DNA of 64,000 nt, taken from the NCBI GenBank assembly GCA_002408125.1, contig DHQO01000023.1, positions 124,001-188,000 of the forward strand. Direction: 5' to 3'. The notes under the pieces are model-generated. The model had not been told where the DNA came from and ran no database searches. It saw only the letters and a program-made list of their open reading frames with translations. The stretch comes from Hyphomonadaceae bacterium UBA5336. Lineage in GTDB: Bacteria > Pseudomonadota > Alphaproteobacteria > Caulobacterales > Hyphomonadaceae. Below, in pieces: positions 8,876 through 17,242 of this stretch. Positions within the stretch are counted from its first letter, which is position 1, and every line of letters starts with the position of its first letter. The position numbers and the translations under genes were made by a program.

Positions 8876-9102
8876 CCGACATTATCATTGCCGCTGATGC
8901 CTGGGATGAGGACATCGAAGGTTCGCTGCTTACCTGGATCTATCCTGATGGCGCCGAAGTGAAGGCCGGCGACGTGATCGCCGAGATCACGGTTGAAAAG
9001 CTGCAGGTGGACATCACCGCGCCGGGGGATGGCGTGCTCAGCCATGCCATCAATGAGGGCGACCTTGTCTCCAAGGGCGGAAAGATCGGCGCGCTGGCGT
9101 GA
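8872..9102 (+). CDS. Free-standing lipoyl-domain carrier protein
   Basis: This 76-residue protein is a single biotinyl/lipoyl domain. It has the two half-motifs of the fold (GSLLTWIYPDGAEVKAGDVIAEI and GDGVLSHAINEGDLVSKGGKIGAL), and K43 in the turn EITVEKLQVDI is the expected lipoylated lysine. Such domains are usually fused to the N terminus of E2; here the E2 core is encoded separately at 1243-1914. The domain would shuttle acyl groups from E1 to that core. It overlaps the E1 beta gene by ATGA and the next gene by GTGA. A biotin carrier is the alternative, but no carboxylase is nearby and the usual biotin MKM motif is absent. Confidence 0.88.
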   Translation: MTDIIIAADAWDEDIEGSLLTWIYPDGAEVKAGDVIAEITVEKLQVDITAPGDGVLSHAINEGDLVSKGGKIGALA

Positions 9103-10097
9103 CGGATGGGTCTGCGCCCGGCCGCGGCGGAGCACTGGCCGGGCTGCGCATTCTCGATTTTTCCTGGTCGGTGCCGGGGCCGTTCGCCTCGAAGATGCTG
9201 ATGGACCTCGGCGCGGAGGTTCTGGCCGTGGACATTGCCGGGCGGCCGGAAATCTTCCGGTCCTGGCCGCCGATGAAGGACGGAGAGTCGTGCGCCTGGC
9301 GGGAGATCAATACCGGCAAGGCTCGCACGGTCTGGGATCGCGATGATCCGGACGATCTGGAGCGTCTGCGCCATGAGGCGGACACGGCCGACATCCTGAT
9401 CGAGCAGTTCCGGCCCGGCGCAATGGCGGGCATGGGGCTTGGTTATGAAGCGCTCAGCGCGCGCAATCCGGCGCTGATCTATTGCTCGATCACCGGCTAC
9501 GGCCAGTCCGGCCCGATGCGCCAGCGGGCCGGACATGACAATAATTATCTCGCCCTTGCCGGTGTCGCGGCGGGGCTGACGAGTCTGGGAGGGCATCCGG
9601 CGCTTTCGGCCTTGCCCTGGGCCGATATTGTCGGTGGGTCGCTGCAGGCGGTGATGGAGATTCAGACCGCGCTCATCGACCGGGCCAGGACGGGGCAGGG
9701 CGCGCATCTCGACGTGGCCATGGCGCCCTTCATGCGGAGGTTGAATGTCCTCTGCCGCCCGGTCGCCGAACAGCTCTCGCGCGATCCGGACTATGGCGCG
9801 ACCATGCTCGATGGCGGCAGTTTCTATGGCTACTACCGGACCTCGGACGGACGGTATCTGACCGTCGGCGGTCTTGAGCCGAAATTCGTCGCCGGCCTGA
9901 TGGATGCGCTGGATCGCGCCGATCTGACCAGCCTGGCATTGTCGTCTGAGCCCGAGGACCATAAAGCCGTTCAGAAGGCGCTTGCAGACATCATTGGCGC
10001 GAAGCCGTTTGTGCACTGGCGGGCCTTCTTCCAGGGCAGGGATCTGTGCGTCGAACCTGTCCTGACCGCGCTGGAAGCCGAGGATATCAGCTTCTGA
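9099..10097 (+). CDS. CaiB/BaiF family CoA-transferase (alpha-methylacyl-CoA racemase-like)
   Basis: This is a 332-residue family III CoA-transferase. LAGLRILDFSWSVPGPFASKMLMDLGAEVL is the family start. GHDNNYLALAG and PWADIVGGS match the catalytic His and Asp positions of alpha-methylacyl-CoA racemase rather than a pure formyl-CoA-transferase pattern. The start is GTG overlapping the lipoyl-carrier stop. The role is either epimerising a 2-methylacyl-CoA intermediate or exchanging CoA between acids. It is the last gene of the operon; an inverted repeat follows directly. Confidence 0.88.
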   Translation: MTDGSAPGRGGALAGLRILDFSWSVPGPFASKMLMDLGAEVLAVDIAGRPEIFRSWPPMKDGESCAWREINTGKARTVWDRDDPDDLERLRHEADTADILIEQFRPGAMAGMGLGYEALSARNPALIYCSITGYGQSGPMRQRAGHDNNYLALAGVAAGLTSLGGHPALSALPWADIVGGSLQAVMEIQTALIDRARTGQGAHLDVAMAPFMRRLNVLCRPVAEQLSRDPDYGATMLDGGSFYGYYRTSDGRYLTVGGLEPKFVAGLMDALDRADLTSLALSSEPEDHKAVQKALADIIGAKPFVHWRAFFQGRDLCVEPVLTALEAEDISF

Positions 10098-10102
10098 CAC
10101 CG

Positions 10103-10125
10103 CCGGGCATCATGTCGATGCCCGG
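10103..10125. terminator. Possible bidirectional hairpin between convergent genes
   Basis: The arms ccgggcat (10103-10110) and atgcccgg (10118-10125) enclose a 7-base loop, and weaker pairing extends outside. It lies just after the CoA-transferase stop and overlaps the last codons of the convergent transporter. There is no clear T tract on either side, so it may be only a stabilising hairpin. Confidence 0.4.
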
Positions 10126-11519
10126 TGTGCCGCACGCCGCGCCTTGATGTTGGCAACGAGCTGCTGGTGGATGGGCCTTGTGATCTGATACTGGAAGAAG
10201 AAGATCACCGTGACGATCACCATGAGCGAGGCAATCGGGGCATAGATCAGCCCGAGTTGCCAAACCGTGGCTGGATCAACGCTGCCATATTCGGCCTTCT
10301 CCGGGAACTGGATCAGGTCGAGCGCTGCGCCGCCCAGCATGATGCCGATGGCGCCGGCGGCCTTGCCGGAGAAGGACCGTGCGGCGAACAGCGAGCCCTC
10401 GCGCCGGCGATCCGTGATGTCTTCATACTCGTCGGCAATGTCGGCGAACATGGAGTTCAGCGTCGAGATGATGAACATGCCCACCACACCGACCAGAAAA
10501 TAGTTCGTGGCCACCAGGATGGGGATCAACGGCGAACCGTTCTCCGGGAATATGCCGGGAAAGAACAGGCGCCCGCAGATGACCATGTTGAAATTGAGGA
10601 ACGGGATCGCTGTCAGCAGCCCTACCAGCGGAAAGGCCACCATCGCCCCGGCCAGGCTCGCCAGCGACATCTTGCTGATTAGTTCGGTGGGCAGACCCCA
10701 GAAATGCACGGAGATGAAGGCGCTGAGACTGCGCTCGATATTCACAAAGAGCAGATAGAAGAAGAGTCCGATCACGATCGCCCGGAAGGATGGGCTGCGG
10801 AACAGGCTGGCGAACTCCTTGAAGAAGCCGAAGAGGCCATCTGCTCCCGGCGCCGAGCTGGTGCGCAGGAACGGGATCTCGCTCCAGGTGCCGACCACGC
10901 AGACCACCATGGCGATGAACATGCCAAGCCCGCAGAACAGGCCGAGATAGAAGTATCCCTCCGGGTTCAGAATGCCGGGATTGAAGACCTCGGTGGTCGG
11001 GAAGAACAGCTCATAGGCGGCAAAGGTGATCAGCGCGCCGGAAGCGATCCGGAAAAGCGTGCTGATTGTGAACAGTGTGGTGCGCTGTTCATAATCGTGC
11101 GCCATTTCCGCGCCCAGGGCCAGGTGGGGGATGTCGTAGAAGGTGATGGAGATCCGCGCGAAGACGGCAAAACAGGCAAGCCAGGTGAAAAGCTGGATCT
11201 GCGACAGCCCTGTGGGCGGATTGAACAGGAAGAAGAAGGAAATGGCGAGCGGAATCGCAGAGCCGGCAATCAGCGGATGGCGCCGGCCCCATTTGGTCTG
11301 GAACCGGTCTGAGAACTGGCCGACCAGCGGATCTGAAATCGCATCCGACAGCACCGAAATGGCCAGCGCCAGGCCGGCCAGCGAGCCCGAAAGCCCCAGC
11401 ACCTGCTGGTAGAAGAAGAGCAGGAAGGTGCCATATGCCGTGCTCTTGATACCTTCGGCGATATTGCCGAAACCAAAGGCGACCATGGTCGGCATGGACA
11501 GGCGGCGGTCTTCAGACAT
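10110..11519 (-). CDS. MFS transporter of the GPH (glycoside-pentoside-hexuronide) cation symporter type
   Basis: The protein has about 469 residues with twelve predicted membrane segments. The early GFGNIAEGIKSTAYGTFLLFFYQQVLGLSG and DAISDPLVGQFSDRFQTKWGRRHPLI motifs are characteristic of GPH/MelB-like carriers (conserved D in the second helix, RRHP loop). The ATG at 11519 follows GGAGG. It is an inner-membrane importer, possibly for the cluster substrate or an intermediate after outer-membrane entry through the TonB receptors. Family members in sphingomonads and relatives often occur with TonB receptors. Convergent to the ligase-Rieske operon. Confidence 0.88.
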   Translation of the reverse strand: MSEDRRLSMPTMVAFGFGNIAEGIKSTAYGTFLLFFYQQVLGLSGSLAGLALAISVLSDAISDPLVGQFSDRFQTKWGRRHPLIAGSAIPLAISFFFLFNPPTGLSQIQLFTWLACFAVFARISITFYDIPHLALGAEMAHDYEQRTTLFTISTLFRIASGALITFAAYELFFPTTEVFNPGILNPEGYFYLGLFCGLGMFIAMVVCVVGTWSEIPFLRTSSAPGADGLFGFFKEFASLFRSPSFRAIVIGLFFYLLFVNIERSLSAFISVHFWGLPTELISKMSLASLAGAMVAFPLVGLLTAIPFLNFNMVICGRLFFPGIFPENGSPLIPILVATNYFLVGVVGMFIISTLNSMFADIADEYEDITDRRREGSLFAARSFSGKAAGAIGIMLGGAALDLIQFPEKAEYGSVDPATVWQLGLIYAPIASLMVIVTVIFFFQYQITRPIHQQLVANIKARRAAHRAST

Positions 11520-11778
11520 ACCGCGCCTCCGCCAATGGATATTGCTGATCCTGATCCGCGCTCGGCAGGACGAGATCCTCGCCGAGCGGCAAGCGCGCCA
11601 AGGGCGAGCGAGCGGCGAATGATGCAATCATCCGAATGAATTGTACGATCACGAGCGGCCTGGTTCCTTCCCCTGCGGCAGTTAGCTCGCCGCTTTATTT
11701 TCTTATGGAACCAGTCCTAGGCGAGGGGGTGGGGGACCCTTTGTCAAAAATCTTCCATTTCCGGAGATTTCCACTCGG

Positions 11779-12474
11779 TCAAATAGTCTCGATTTCCGGG
11801 ATCTGGGCGAGGATGGCGAGCTGATCCATGTCCCGCACGGCCCATGTGCCATGCAGCTTGGAGATGAGGTTTCGCTTTTTCAGCGAGGAGATTTCCTTCT
11901 GCACCGTCTGGCGTGTCAGGCCGAGAAAGCTTGAAAGCTCGGAAATCGTGATCGGCACATCTACCTCTCTATAAGTGCCGAGCTGGGGTGTCTCACTAAT
12001 CATGGCCAGATTGTAGATGACGAGCGCAACGCGCTGAGCCACTCCCGCCTGGTTCCGCATCTCGCGATTGGAAAGAACGGAGCTGAGGGCAATCGCTGTC
12101 TTCCGGCACAGGGTTTCCGGAATGGAGGGGTAGAGCACAATGAGCTCGTCGAAATCGGTAGAGCTGAGAAACCCGACGCGTGCATCCCTTGCCGATATCG
12201 CGGTGTAGAGATAGGGTCGGCGCGCGATCATGGCGGTGTCGCCGAAGCAATGGCCGCGCGCATAGATCGCGAGCAAGGCACGTTCGCCATCGGGCTGTTC
12301 GGCCAGAAGTTTGACGTGGCCGGAATGAACCCGGCACATTCCCGTGCAGGGATCGCCGGCCCGGTGGATGAGTTTGCCGGGACCGTAATCGCGATATTCC
12401 AGCCGTTTCTCGATGGCCTGCCGGGCGTCCTTCGGAAGTTCCGCGATCCAGTTCTGCTTGCTTGCCAGCCGCAT
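11779..12474 (-). CDS. Crp/Fnr family transcriptional regulator
   Basis: The protein has 231 residues. An N-terminal cyclic-nucleotide-binding-like sensor contains VHSGHVKLLAEQPDGERALLAIYARGHCFGDTAMI, and a C-terminal winged helix contains ITISELSSFLGLTRQTVQKEISSLKKRNLI. No N-terminal cysteine cluster is present, so it is not an oxygen-sensing Fnr. It is clearly paralogous to the regulator at 21428-22132, sharing WIAELP, the PDGER block and the recognition helix, and the two lie in opposite orientation at the ends of the second catabolic block. Its effector cannot be deduced. Confidence 0.92.
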   Translation of the reverse strand: MRLASKQNWIAELPKDARQAIEKRLEYRDYGPGKLIHRAGDPCTGMCRVHSGHVKLLAEQPDGERALLAIYARGHCFGDTAMIARRPYLYTAISARDARVGFLSSTDFDELIVLYPSIPETLCRKTAIALSSVLSNREMRNQAGVAQRVALVIYNLAMISETPQLGTYREVDVPITISELSSFLGLTRQTVQKEISSLKKRNLISKLHGTWAVRDMDQLAILAQIPEIETI

Positions 12475-12630
12475 TTCGATCTCCTGAACGCAGCCTGCAT
12501 CCGACTCCCGTCACTGGCAATCCTCGGCGCTGCTTTGAGGCGGATCCGGCCTTTGCAGTGAAGGCATGTCTTCCTGTCATTTGCAGGAGAAATCCGTGAT
12601 TTCCCCCTTTGTACGGCGCCTTGTGAATAT

Positions 12631-12644
12631 TGACCATTTGGTCA
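12631..12644. promoter_or_regulatory. Palindromic operator TGACCA-TT-TGGTCA
   Basis: This is a perfect 6+6 inverted repeat with a 2-base centre, inside AT-rich flanks (ATAT on one side, ATATT on the other). It lies 122 bases before the NAD(P)-binding reductase gene. The architecture TGAC-N6-GTCA is the same as at 19102-19115 upstream of the VOC operon, and a TetR gene lies between them at 13614. Confidence 0.6.
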
Positions 12645-12766
12645 TATTCTGCCACATATTGGACAGACGGGTGCAGCCGGTCTTGGCTGAGCGCTATCAG
12701 CCCAGGGTCTGCTCAACGCGCCATACGGGACGTGCCTTCGGAGCCTGGTACAGGAGCTGGCCTGCC

Positions 12767-13522
12767 ATGAAACTCTTCATCCTGGGCGGAACGGGCAATA
12801 CGGGCCGGCGGCTCATTGCCATGGCGCTGGCCTGTGGACATGCGGTGACGGCCTATGTGCGCAGCCGGGAGAAGCTGCTTTCCGTGCTGGGCGAATTCCC
12901 CGAAGGCCTGGACGTGATCGAGGGCGACATTGCCGATAGCGAGCCCCTCATCGCTGCGATGCGCGGACATGACTGCGTGATCAATTCGGCTGGCAATGCC
13001 CAGGATGGCGCGCGCTACCTACCGCTCGTTGACGCTGTTGTCTCGGCGGCCGAGGAGGCATTGCCTGCGGGAGGGCGTTTCTGGCTGTTCGGCGGCGCGG
13101 CCGTGCTCGATGTGCCGGGCACCGACCACACAATGCTGCGTTTCAGGCAGGTGCCCAAAGTCTTCCAGGCCCACGCGACCAATCTCGCCCGGGTGGCACG
13201 CACCGGTCTCGACTGGTCCATGCTGTGCCCCGGACCCATGGTGGAGGCCGCAGGCGGCATGCCTCATGATGGCTTGCGTCTGAGCAAGAACACCTGGCCG
13301 GTCGAGCGGCCGGGTTTCACCAAATTCCTGCCCGGCCCGGCGCTGTTGGTGGCCTTCATGCAGAAGATGCCGGAGCTGACCATCACCTATGAAGACGCCG
13401 CCAAAGTGATCCTCGATCACCTTGAGCCGGGCGGTCCGTATTCCTGCGCGCGCGTTGGTGTCGCCTTGCCAAGGGGACTGAAGCTCAACAAGCAGGAAGT
13501 GATGCGCCCACCATCGGTCTGA
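12767..13522 (+). CDS. NAD(P)-binding reductase/epimerase, atypical SDR (NmrA-like)
   Basis: The protein has about 251 residues from the ATG at 12767, which has AGGAG upstream. The Rossmann motif FILGGTGNTGRRL is at the very N terminus; AYVRSREKLLSVLGEFPEGLDVIEGDIAD and CVINSAGNAQDG match the atypical SDR5 (NAD(P)H-binding, PF13460) pattern without a YxxxK catalytic pair. Such proteins reduce quinone-like or flavin intermediates or act as redox sensors. It is followed after about 90 bases by the TetR gene on the same strand. The upstream open frame lacks coding character and a ribosome-binding site, so the shorter start is preferred. Confidence 0.85.
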   Translation: MKLFILGGTGNTGRRLIAMALACGHAVTAYVRSREKLLSVLGEFPEGLDVIEGDIADSEPLIAAMRGHDCVINSAGNAQDGARYLPLVDAVVSAAEEALPAGGRFWLFGGAAVLDVPGTDHTMLRFRQVPKVFQAHATNLARVARTGLDWSMLCPGPMVEAAGGMPHDGLRLSKNTWPVERPGFTKFLPGPALLVAFMQKMPELTITYEDAAKVILDHLEPGGPYSCARVGVALPRGLKLNKQEVMRPPSV

Positions 13523-13613
13523 CCTGCAGCTCTTGCGGGAGGTTTTGGAATGACCGTATCAGGAGACTCGGTGGCTCTTCCAGACAGCCTCGATATAGCA
13601 GTGTGAAGCGCTC

Positions 13614-14282
13614 ATGACGCAGTTGAACCCCGACAAGCCGGCGATCCGGACCCCGCGTGCCCTGCGCACGCGGTCAGCCATCATCGAAGCGGGTCGGAAG
13701 CTCTTCAGCGAAAAGCCCATCGATGCAGTGCCCATTGATGAGATCGTGCAGGCTGCCGGGGTCGCCAAGGGCAGCTTCTACAACCACTTCACCGACCGCG
13801 ATGCCCTGGTACATGCCATTTCCCAGGATGTCCGCAACACGCTTGAGGCCGCCATCGCGGTGCGCAACGCGGATGTGACGGATCCGGCGCTGCGTGTCGT
13901 TCGCGCGGTCACCACTTATTTCCGGTTTGCCCTGGACCATGCCCATGAGGCCGGGTTCCTTGTTCGCTTCTATAGTGGGGGCACCAGGCTTCCCACGCCG
14001 TACAATCAGGGCCTTGTGGACGATATCACCCTGGGCCTGCACGAGGGTCGTTTTGCGATTTCGACTGTTCAGTCCGGCGTTCTCTATGTGCTCGGCGTCG
14101 CACAAACCACGCTTGAGGCCATCCTCAAGGACGGTCAGCTTGAGCCCGCGCTCAGCCTGTCCCAGCAGATGTGCACGCTGCTGTTGCGAGGCCTCGGCGT
14201 GGATGACAGGGATGCCGCGCGGCTGGCCGCCCAGACTACCGATGAGATCATGCGCAAGGGCCTCGCCGATCAGGGCTTCTGA
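13614..14282 (+). CDS. TetR/AcrR family transcriptional regulator
   Basis: The protein has 222 residues. The N-terminal TetR DNA-binding domain is at about residues 15-65: RSAIIEAGRKLFSEKPIDAVPIDEIVQAAGVAKGSFYNHFTDRDAL includes the signature VAKGSFYNHF. The C-terminal ligand-binding part is unassigned. It is convergent with the sulfatase gene (2-base gap) that ends the VOC-FAH-monooxygenase-sulfatase operon. Matching palindromes before the reductase gene and before that operon make it a good candidate regulator of both. Confidence 0.92.
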   Translation: MTQLNPDKPAIRTPRALRTRSAIIEAGRKLFSEKPIDAVPIDEIVQAAGVAKGSFYNHFTDRDALVHAISQDVRNTLEAAIAVRNADVTDPALRVVRAVTTYFRFALDHAHEAGFLVRFYSGGTRLPTPYNQGLVDDITLGLHEGRFAISTVQSGVLYVLGVAQTTLEAILKDGQLEPALSLSQQMCTLLLRGLGVDDRDAARLAAQTTDEIMRKGLADQGF

Positions 14283-14284
14283 CC

Positions 14285-15709
14285 TTAGTGGTCGGCCTGC
14301 GTTGCTGGCTCCCCGAAGTGATCGGCCAGTTGCTCGCCGGTATAGCCATGGGTCATGGCATCCGGATCGAGCGGCAGCATGGTGGCTTCCCACTCGGCAT
14401 ACTCGCGCACCATGCGTTCGAACCGCTCAGGGTCGCGCAGCTTCAGATTGGCGCGTTCGAGCGGGTCGTCGACAACGTTGAAGAGAAAGGTGTTTTCCAT
14501 GATCTTCAGATACTTCCAGTCCCCGTCGCGATAGGCCTGTTGGTCACGGTATAGGTATCGGAAGAAGAGCTGGCGCGGGACGGGGGCACCGCCGGCGATT
14601 GCCTGCGTGAGATCCATACCGTCGCTGGGATAGGCGGGATCCGGCTCGGCGCCGGCCGCGGCGAGCAGCGTCGGGACAAAATCCATGGTGATGCAGACCT
14701 GGTCGGAGACAGATCCTGCCGGCGCCACGCTCGGCCAGCGCACAATCGCCGGCACGCGCAGGCCGCCCTCGAGCAGTTCGGTCTTCTTGCCGGTGAACGG
14801 CCAGGTCTCCGAGAAGCGCTCGCCGCCATTGTCGGAGGTGAAGACGACAATCGTGTCCTCTGCAATGCCATGCGAGCGGAGCCTCTCCATCACGCGGCCG
14901 ACCTCCTTGTCCAGGGCCGTGACCATCTCGGCATAGGTCTCCATCGATCCGCCGTCGAAATGAGTGATCGCCATGGGGTGACCATTGGCGAGGCGCTCGG
15001 ACTCGGCCTGGTCATTCGGTCCCTCCCACGGCCAGTGCGGGGCGGTGAAGTGCAAGCTGATGAAGAAGGGCCGACCGGCGCCGTGCATATGGGTGATCAT
15101 TTCGGCGCATTTCTCGCCGAGAAGTTCGGTTGCATAGCCTGTGGTCTCGACAGGAACCTCGCCGTCCCAGAGATCGGGCCGGCCGAAGAAGGCATCATGA
15201 GTGAAATAGTCTACCGAGCCCTCGCGGAAGCCCCAGAAATGATCGTAACCGCTTTTCATCGGCCCATAGTCGGGCAGGCGGCCGAGGTGCCATTTGCCGA
15301 TCAGGGCGGTCTGGTAGCCCGAGGCGCGAAGAAGGCTCGGCAGGGTCGGCACCTCCGGCGGCAGGCCGATATGCCGGCGCCCTGACAGCGGTTCTTCCAG
15401 ACCCACCGGAAAGCGGTACTGGTATTGTCCGGTCATCAGCGCTGTGCGGGTTGCCGAACAGACCGAGGAGTTGGCATAGGCCTGAACGAATTTCACGCCC
15501 TCATCGGCCAGGGCGTCGATATTGGGCGTCTGGTATTCGCGCCGGCCATAGGAGGACAGGTCCGCATAGCCGAGATCGTCGGCCATGATGAAAATGATGT
15601 TGGGCTGGCGTTTGGGGGTCGCGCGCGCGGCGGGGGTTGCACAGGCAGACAGCGCCAAGGCGGCGCCCAATTGCAATACGGTGCGTCTTGAAGACCCTTG
15701 ATCAGGCAC
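14285..15709 (-). CDS. Sulfatase (formylglycine type) with Tat/lipoprotein signal
   Basis: The protein has 474 residues. The N terminus has SRRTVLQLG (twin arginine) followed by a lipobox LSAC, so it is likely an exported lipoprotein. The sulfatase domain begins with PNIIFIMADDLGYADLSSYG (metal-binding DD). The formylglycine site is CSATR at residues 84-88, i.e. C-x-A-x-R rather than the standard C-x-P-x-R. VFTSDNGG supplies the later metal ligands. The GTG start at 15709 is supported by GGAGG upstream. It is the last gene of the VOC-FAH-monooxygenase operon. It would hydrolyse a sulfate ester, perhaps releasing a phenol for the ring-degrading enzymes. Confidence 0.9.
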   Translation of the reverse strand: MPDQGSSRRTVLQLGAALALSACATPAARATPKRQPNIIFIMADDLGYADLSSYGRREYQTPNIDALADEGVKFVQAYANSSVCSATRTALMTGQYQYRFPVGLEEPLSGRRHIGLPPEVPTLPSLLRASGYQTALIGKWHLGRLPDYGPMKSGYDHFWGFREGSVDYFTHDAFFGRPDLWDGEVPVETTGYATELLGEKCAEMITHMHGAGRPFFISLHFTAPHWPWEGPNDQAESERLANGHPMAITHFDGGSMETYAEMVTALDKEVGRVMERLRSHGIAEDTIVVFTSDNGGERFSETWPFTGKKTELLEGGLRVPAIVRWPSVAPAGSVSDQVCITMDFVPTLLAAAGAEPDPAYPSDGMDLTQAIAGGAPVPRQLFFRYLYRDQQAYRDGDWKYLKIMENTFLFNVVDDPLERANLKLRDPERFERMVREYAEWEATMLPLDPDAMTHGYTGEQLADHFGEPATQADH

Positions 15710-15739
15710 TGATTTATCCTCCGGTGATGTGTGGTTCGC

Positions 15740-17239
15740 CTAGGCGCTGACTTGCTCGGCACCGATCGCAATCTGGTCGGTCCAGGCGGAGAGCAGTTTC
15801 TCCGGCGTGCCGGTGCCGAAGACATATCGATCCGGGCGGACCAGCACGGCCTCGGCCTGATGGCGGGTGAGCCAGTCCTTCAGAGCTGCCGCAAACTCCG
15901 ACAGCCGGCCATCCTCCAGCGAAATCGCGGCAACACCTTCGACTTCCGGCGGGGCAGAGCGTGCGATCAGCCAGGCGCCCGGCCCGAGTACATCGTCGAG
16001 CCGCGAATGGCCCGACAAGCCAGGAAGCTGCGGGAAATAGCTGCCCGCTGCGGGACTGCCGTCGAGTTTGATACCGCTCTGAAGGCTCGGAGCCTCCATG
16101 CGTCCGTCCGGGGACTGGCCGGCTGCGCGCGCGGCCAGCATCTGCTCGTCGCGAATGGCGGCGGCGACGGGATCGGTAATGCAGACAGTCTTTCCCATCA
16201 TCATGGCCATGCCGATCATGGTGCGCACATGCGGTTCGCGCTCGCCCTGGTACGCATCGAGCAGGCTGTCAGCGGCTTGCCCGGAGGCGATCATGCCCAG
16301 CTTCCAGCCAAGATTGGCCGCATCGCGCGCCCCGGCGCACAGGCCCTGTCCCGCGAAGGGCGGGGTCTGGTGAGCGGCGTCCCCGGCCAGCAGGACACGA
16401 CCCTTGCGCCAGGCTTTGGCCACGCGGGCATTGAACCTGTAGACGGCCTTACGCTCGAGTGTGACCGCGCCCTTCACATTCCAGGGCTCAAGCAGTCTCT
16501 CGATGAACTCGTCCTCCAGTACCTGCTCGGTTGTTTCGTCCGGACGGATCATGAATTCCCAGCGGTGTCTGCCTTCGCCCATCAGGACACATGTCGTCGG
16601 CCGGGCCGGGTCACAGATCTGAAGATTGACCTTCGGCAGGCGTTCATAGTCATGCACGATGGCATCGATCACCAGCCAGGGCTCGTCGAATTCGAGATCG
16701 TCCATCCCGATCCCGGCGGCCGTGCGCACAGGGCTGCGCGTGCCATCAGCGCCCACCAAATAACGCGCGGTGAGTACTTGCGGGCCGTCCGCGGTTTCGA
16801 AGCTCGCCACCACATGGTCGCCTTGCTCCTCATAGCCGATAAAGGCCCAGCGCGATTTCAGGTCGAGACGGGCCTGGCTCGCCAACTTATCGCGCAGGGC
16901 ACGCTCCAGTGACGGCTGGTGGATCATGTTGGCGCCCGGCCAGCCACCGGGGCCGATCTGATCGGAACCCTCGAAGCGGAGCAGGATCTGTCCGTCCGCT
17001 GTCAGGAAATCATACCGCTGGGTACACCGGCTGGTCGCAGCGATCGGGTCCGCCGTGCCGACCGACTGGAAGATCCGCATCACTTCATGGTCGATATGGG
17101 CCGCGCGGGGCAGGGGATAGATATCGGCTTCCTTCTCGCAGACTATGGCCGAGGCGCCATACTGTCCGGCAATCAGGGCGAGGGTGGCGCCGGTCGGGCC
17201 GCCACCAATGATCAGGACATCGCAATCCAGGTCTGCCAT
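15740..17239 (-). CDS. FAD-dependent aromatic monooxygenase (MhpA/PheA-like)
   Basis: The protein has 499 residues. The FAD-binding GxGxxG is in DVLIIGGGPTGATLALIAGQYG, the DG motif is GADGTRSPVR, and the GD motif is GRVLLAGDAAHQTPPFAGQGLCAGARDA. A C-terminal thioredoxin-like tail is present, as in phenol and 3-(3-hydroxyphenyl)propionate hydroxylases. It would hydroxylate a phenolic substrate with NAD(P)H and oxygen, giving the catechol for the VOC dioxygenase encoded two genes upstream. It starts 3 bases after the FAH-family gene. Confidence 0.92.
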   Translation of the reverse strand: MADLDCDVLIIGGGPTGATLALIAGQYGASAIVCEKEADIYPLPRAAHIDHEVMRIFQSVGTADPIAATSRCTQRYDFLTADGQILLRFEGSDQIGPGGWPGANMIHQPSLERALRDKLASQARLDLKSRWAFIGYEEQGDHVVASFETADGPQVLTARYLVGADGTRSPVRTAAGIGMDDLEFDEPWLVIDAIVHDYERLPKVNLQICDPARPTTCVLMGEGRHRWEFMIRPDETTEQVLEDEFIERLLEPWNVKGAVTLERKAVYRFNARVAKAWRKGRVLLAGDAAHQTPPFAGQGLCAGARDAANLGWKLGMIASGQAADSLLDAYQGEREPHVRTMIGMAMMMGKTVCITDPVAAAIRDEQMLAARAAGQSPDGRMEAPSLQSGIKLDGSPAAGSYFPQLPGLSGHSRLDDVLGPGAWLIARSAPPEVEGVAAISLEDGRLSEFAAALKDWLTRHQAEAVLVRPDRYVFGTGTPEKLLSAWTDQIAIGAEQVSA

Positions 17240-17242
17240 GGC

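Noticed and set aside
12566..12766. Longer N terminus for the NAD(P)-binding reductase
   Set aside because: The extra 67 residues precede the Rossmann motif, overlap the palindromic operator and have no ribosome site; ATG 12767 has AGGAG.
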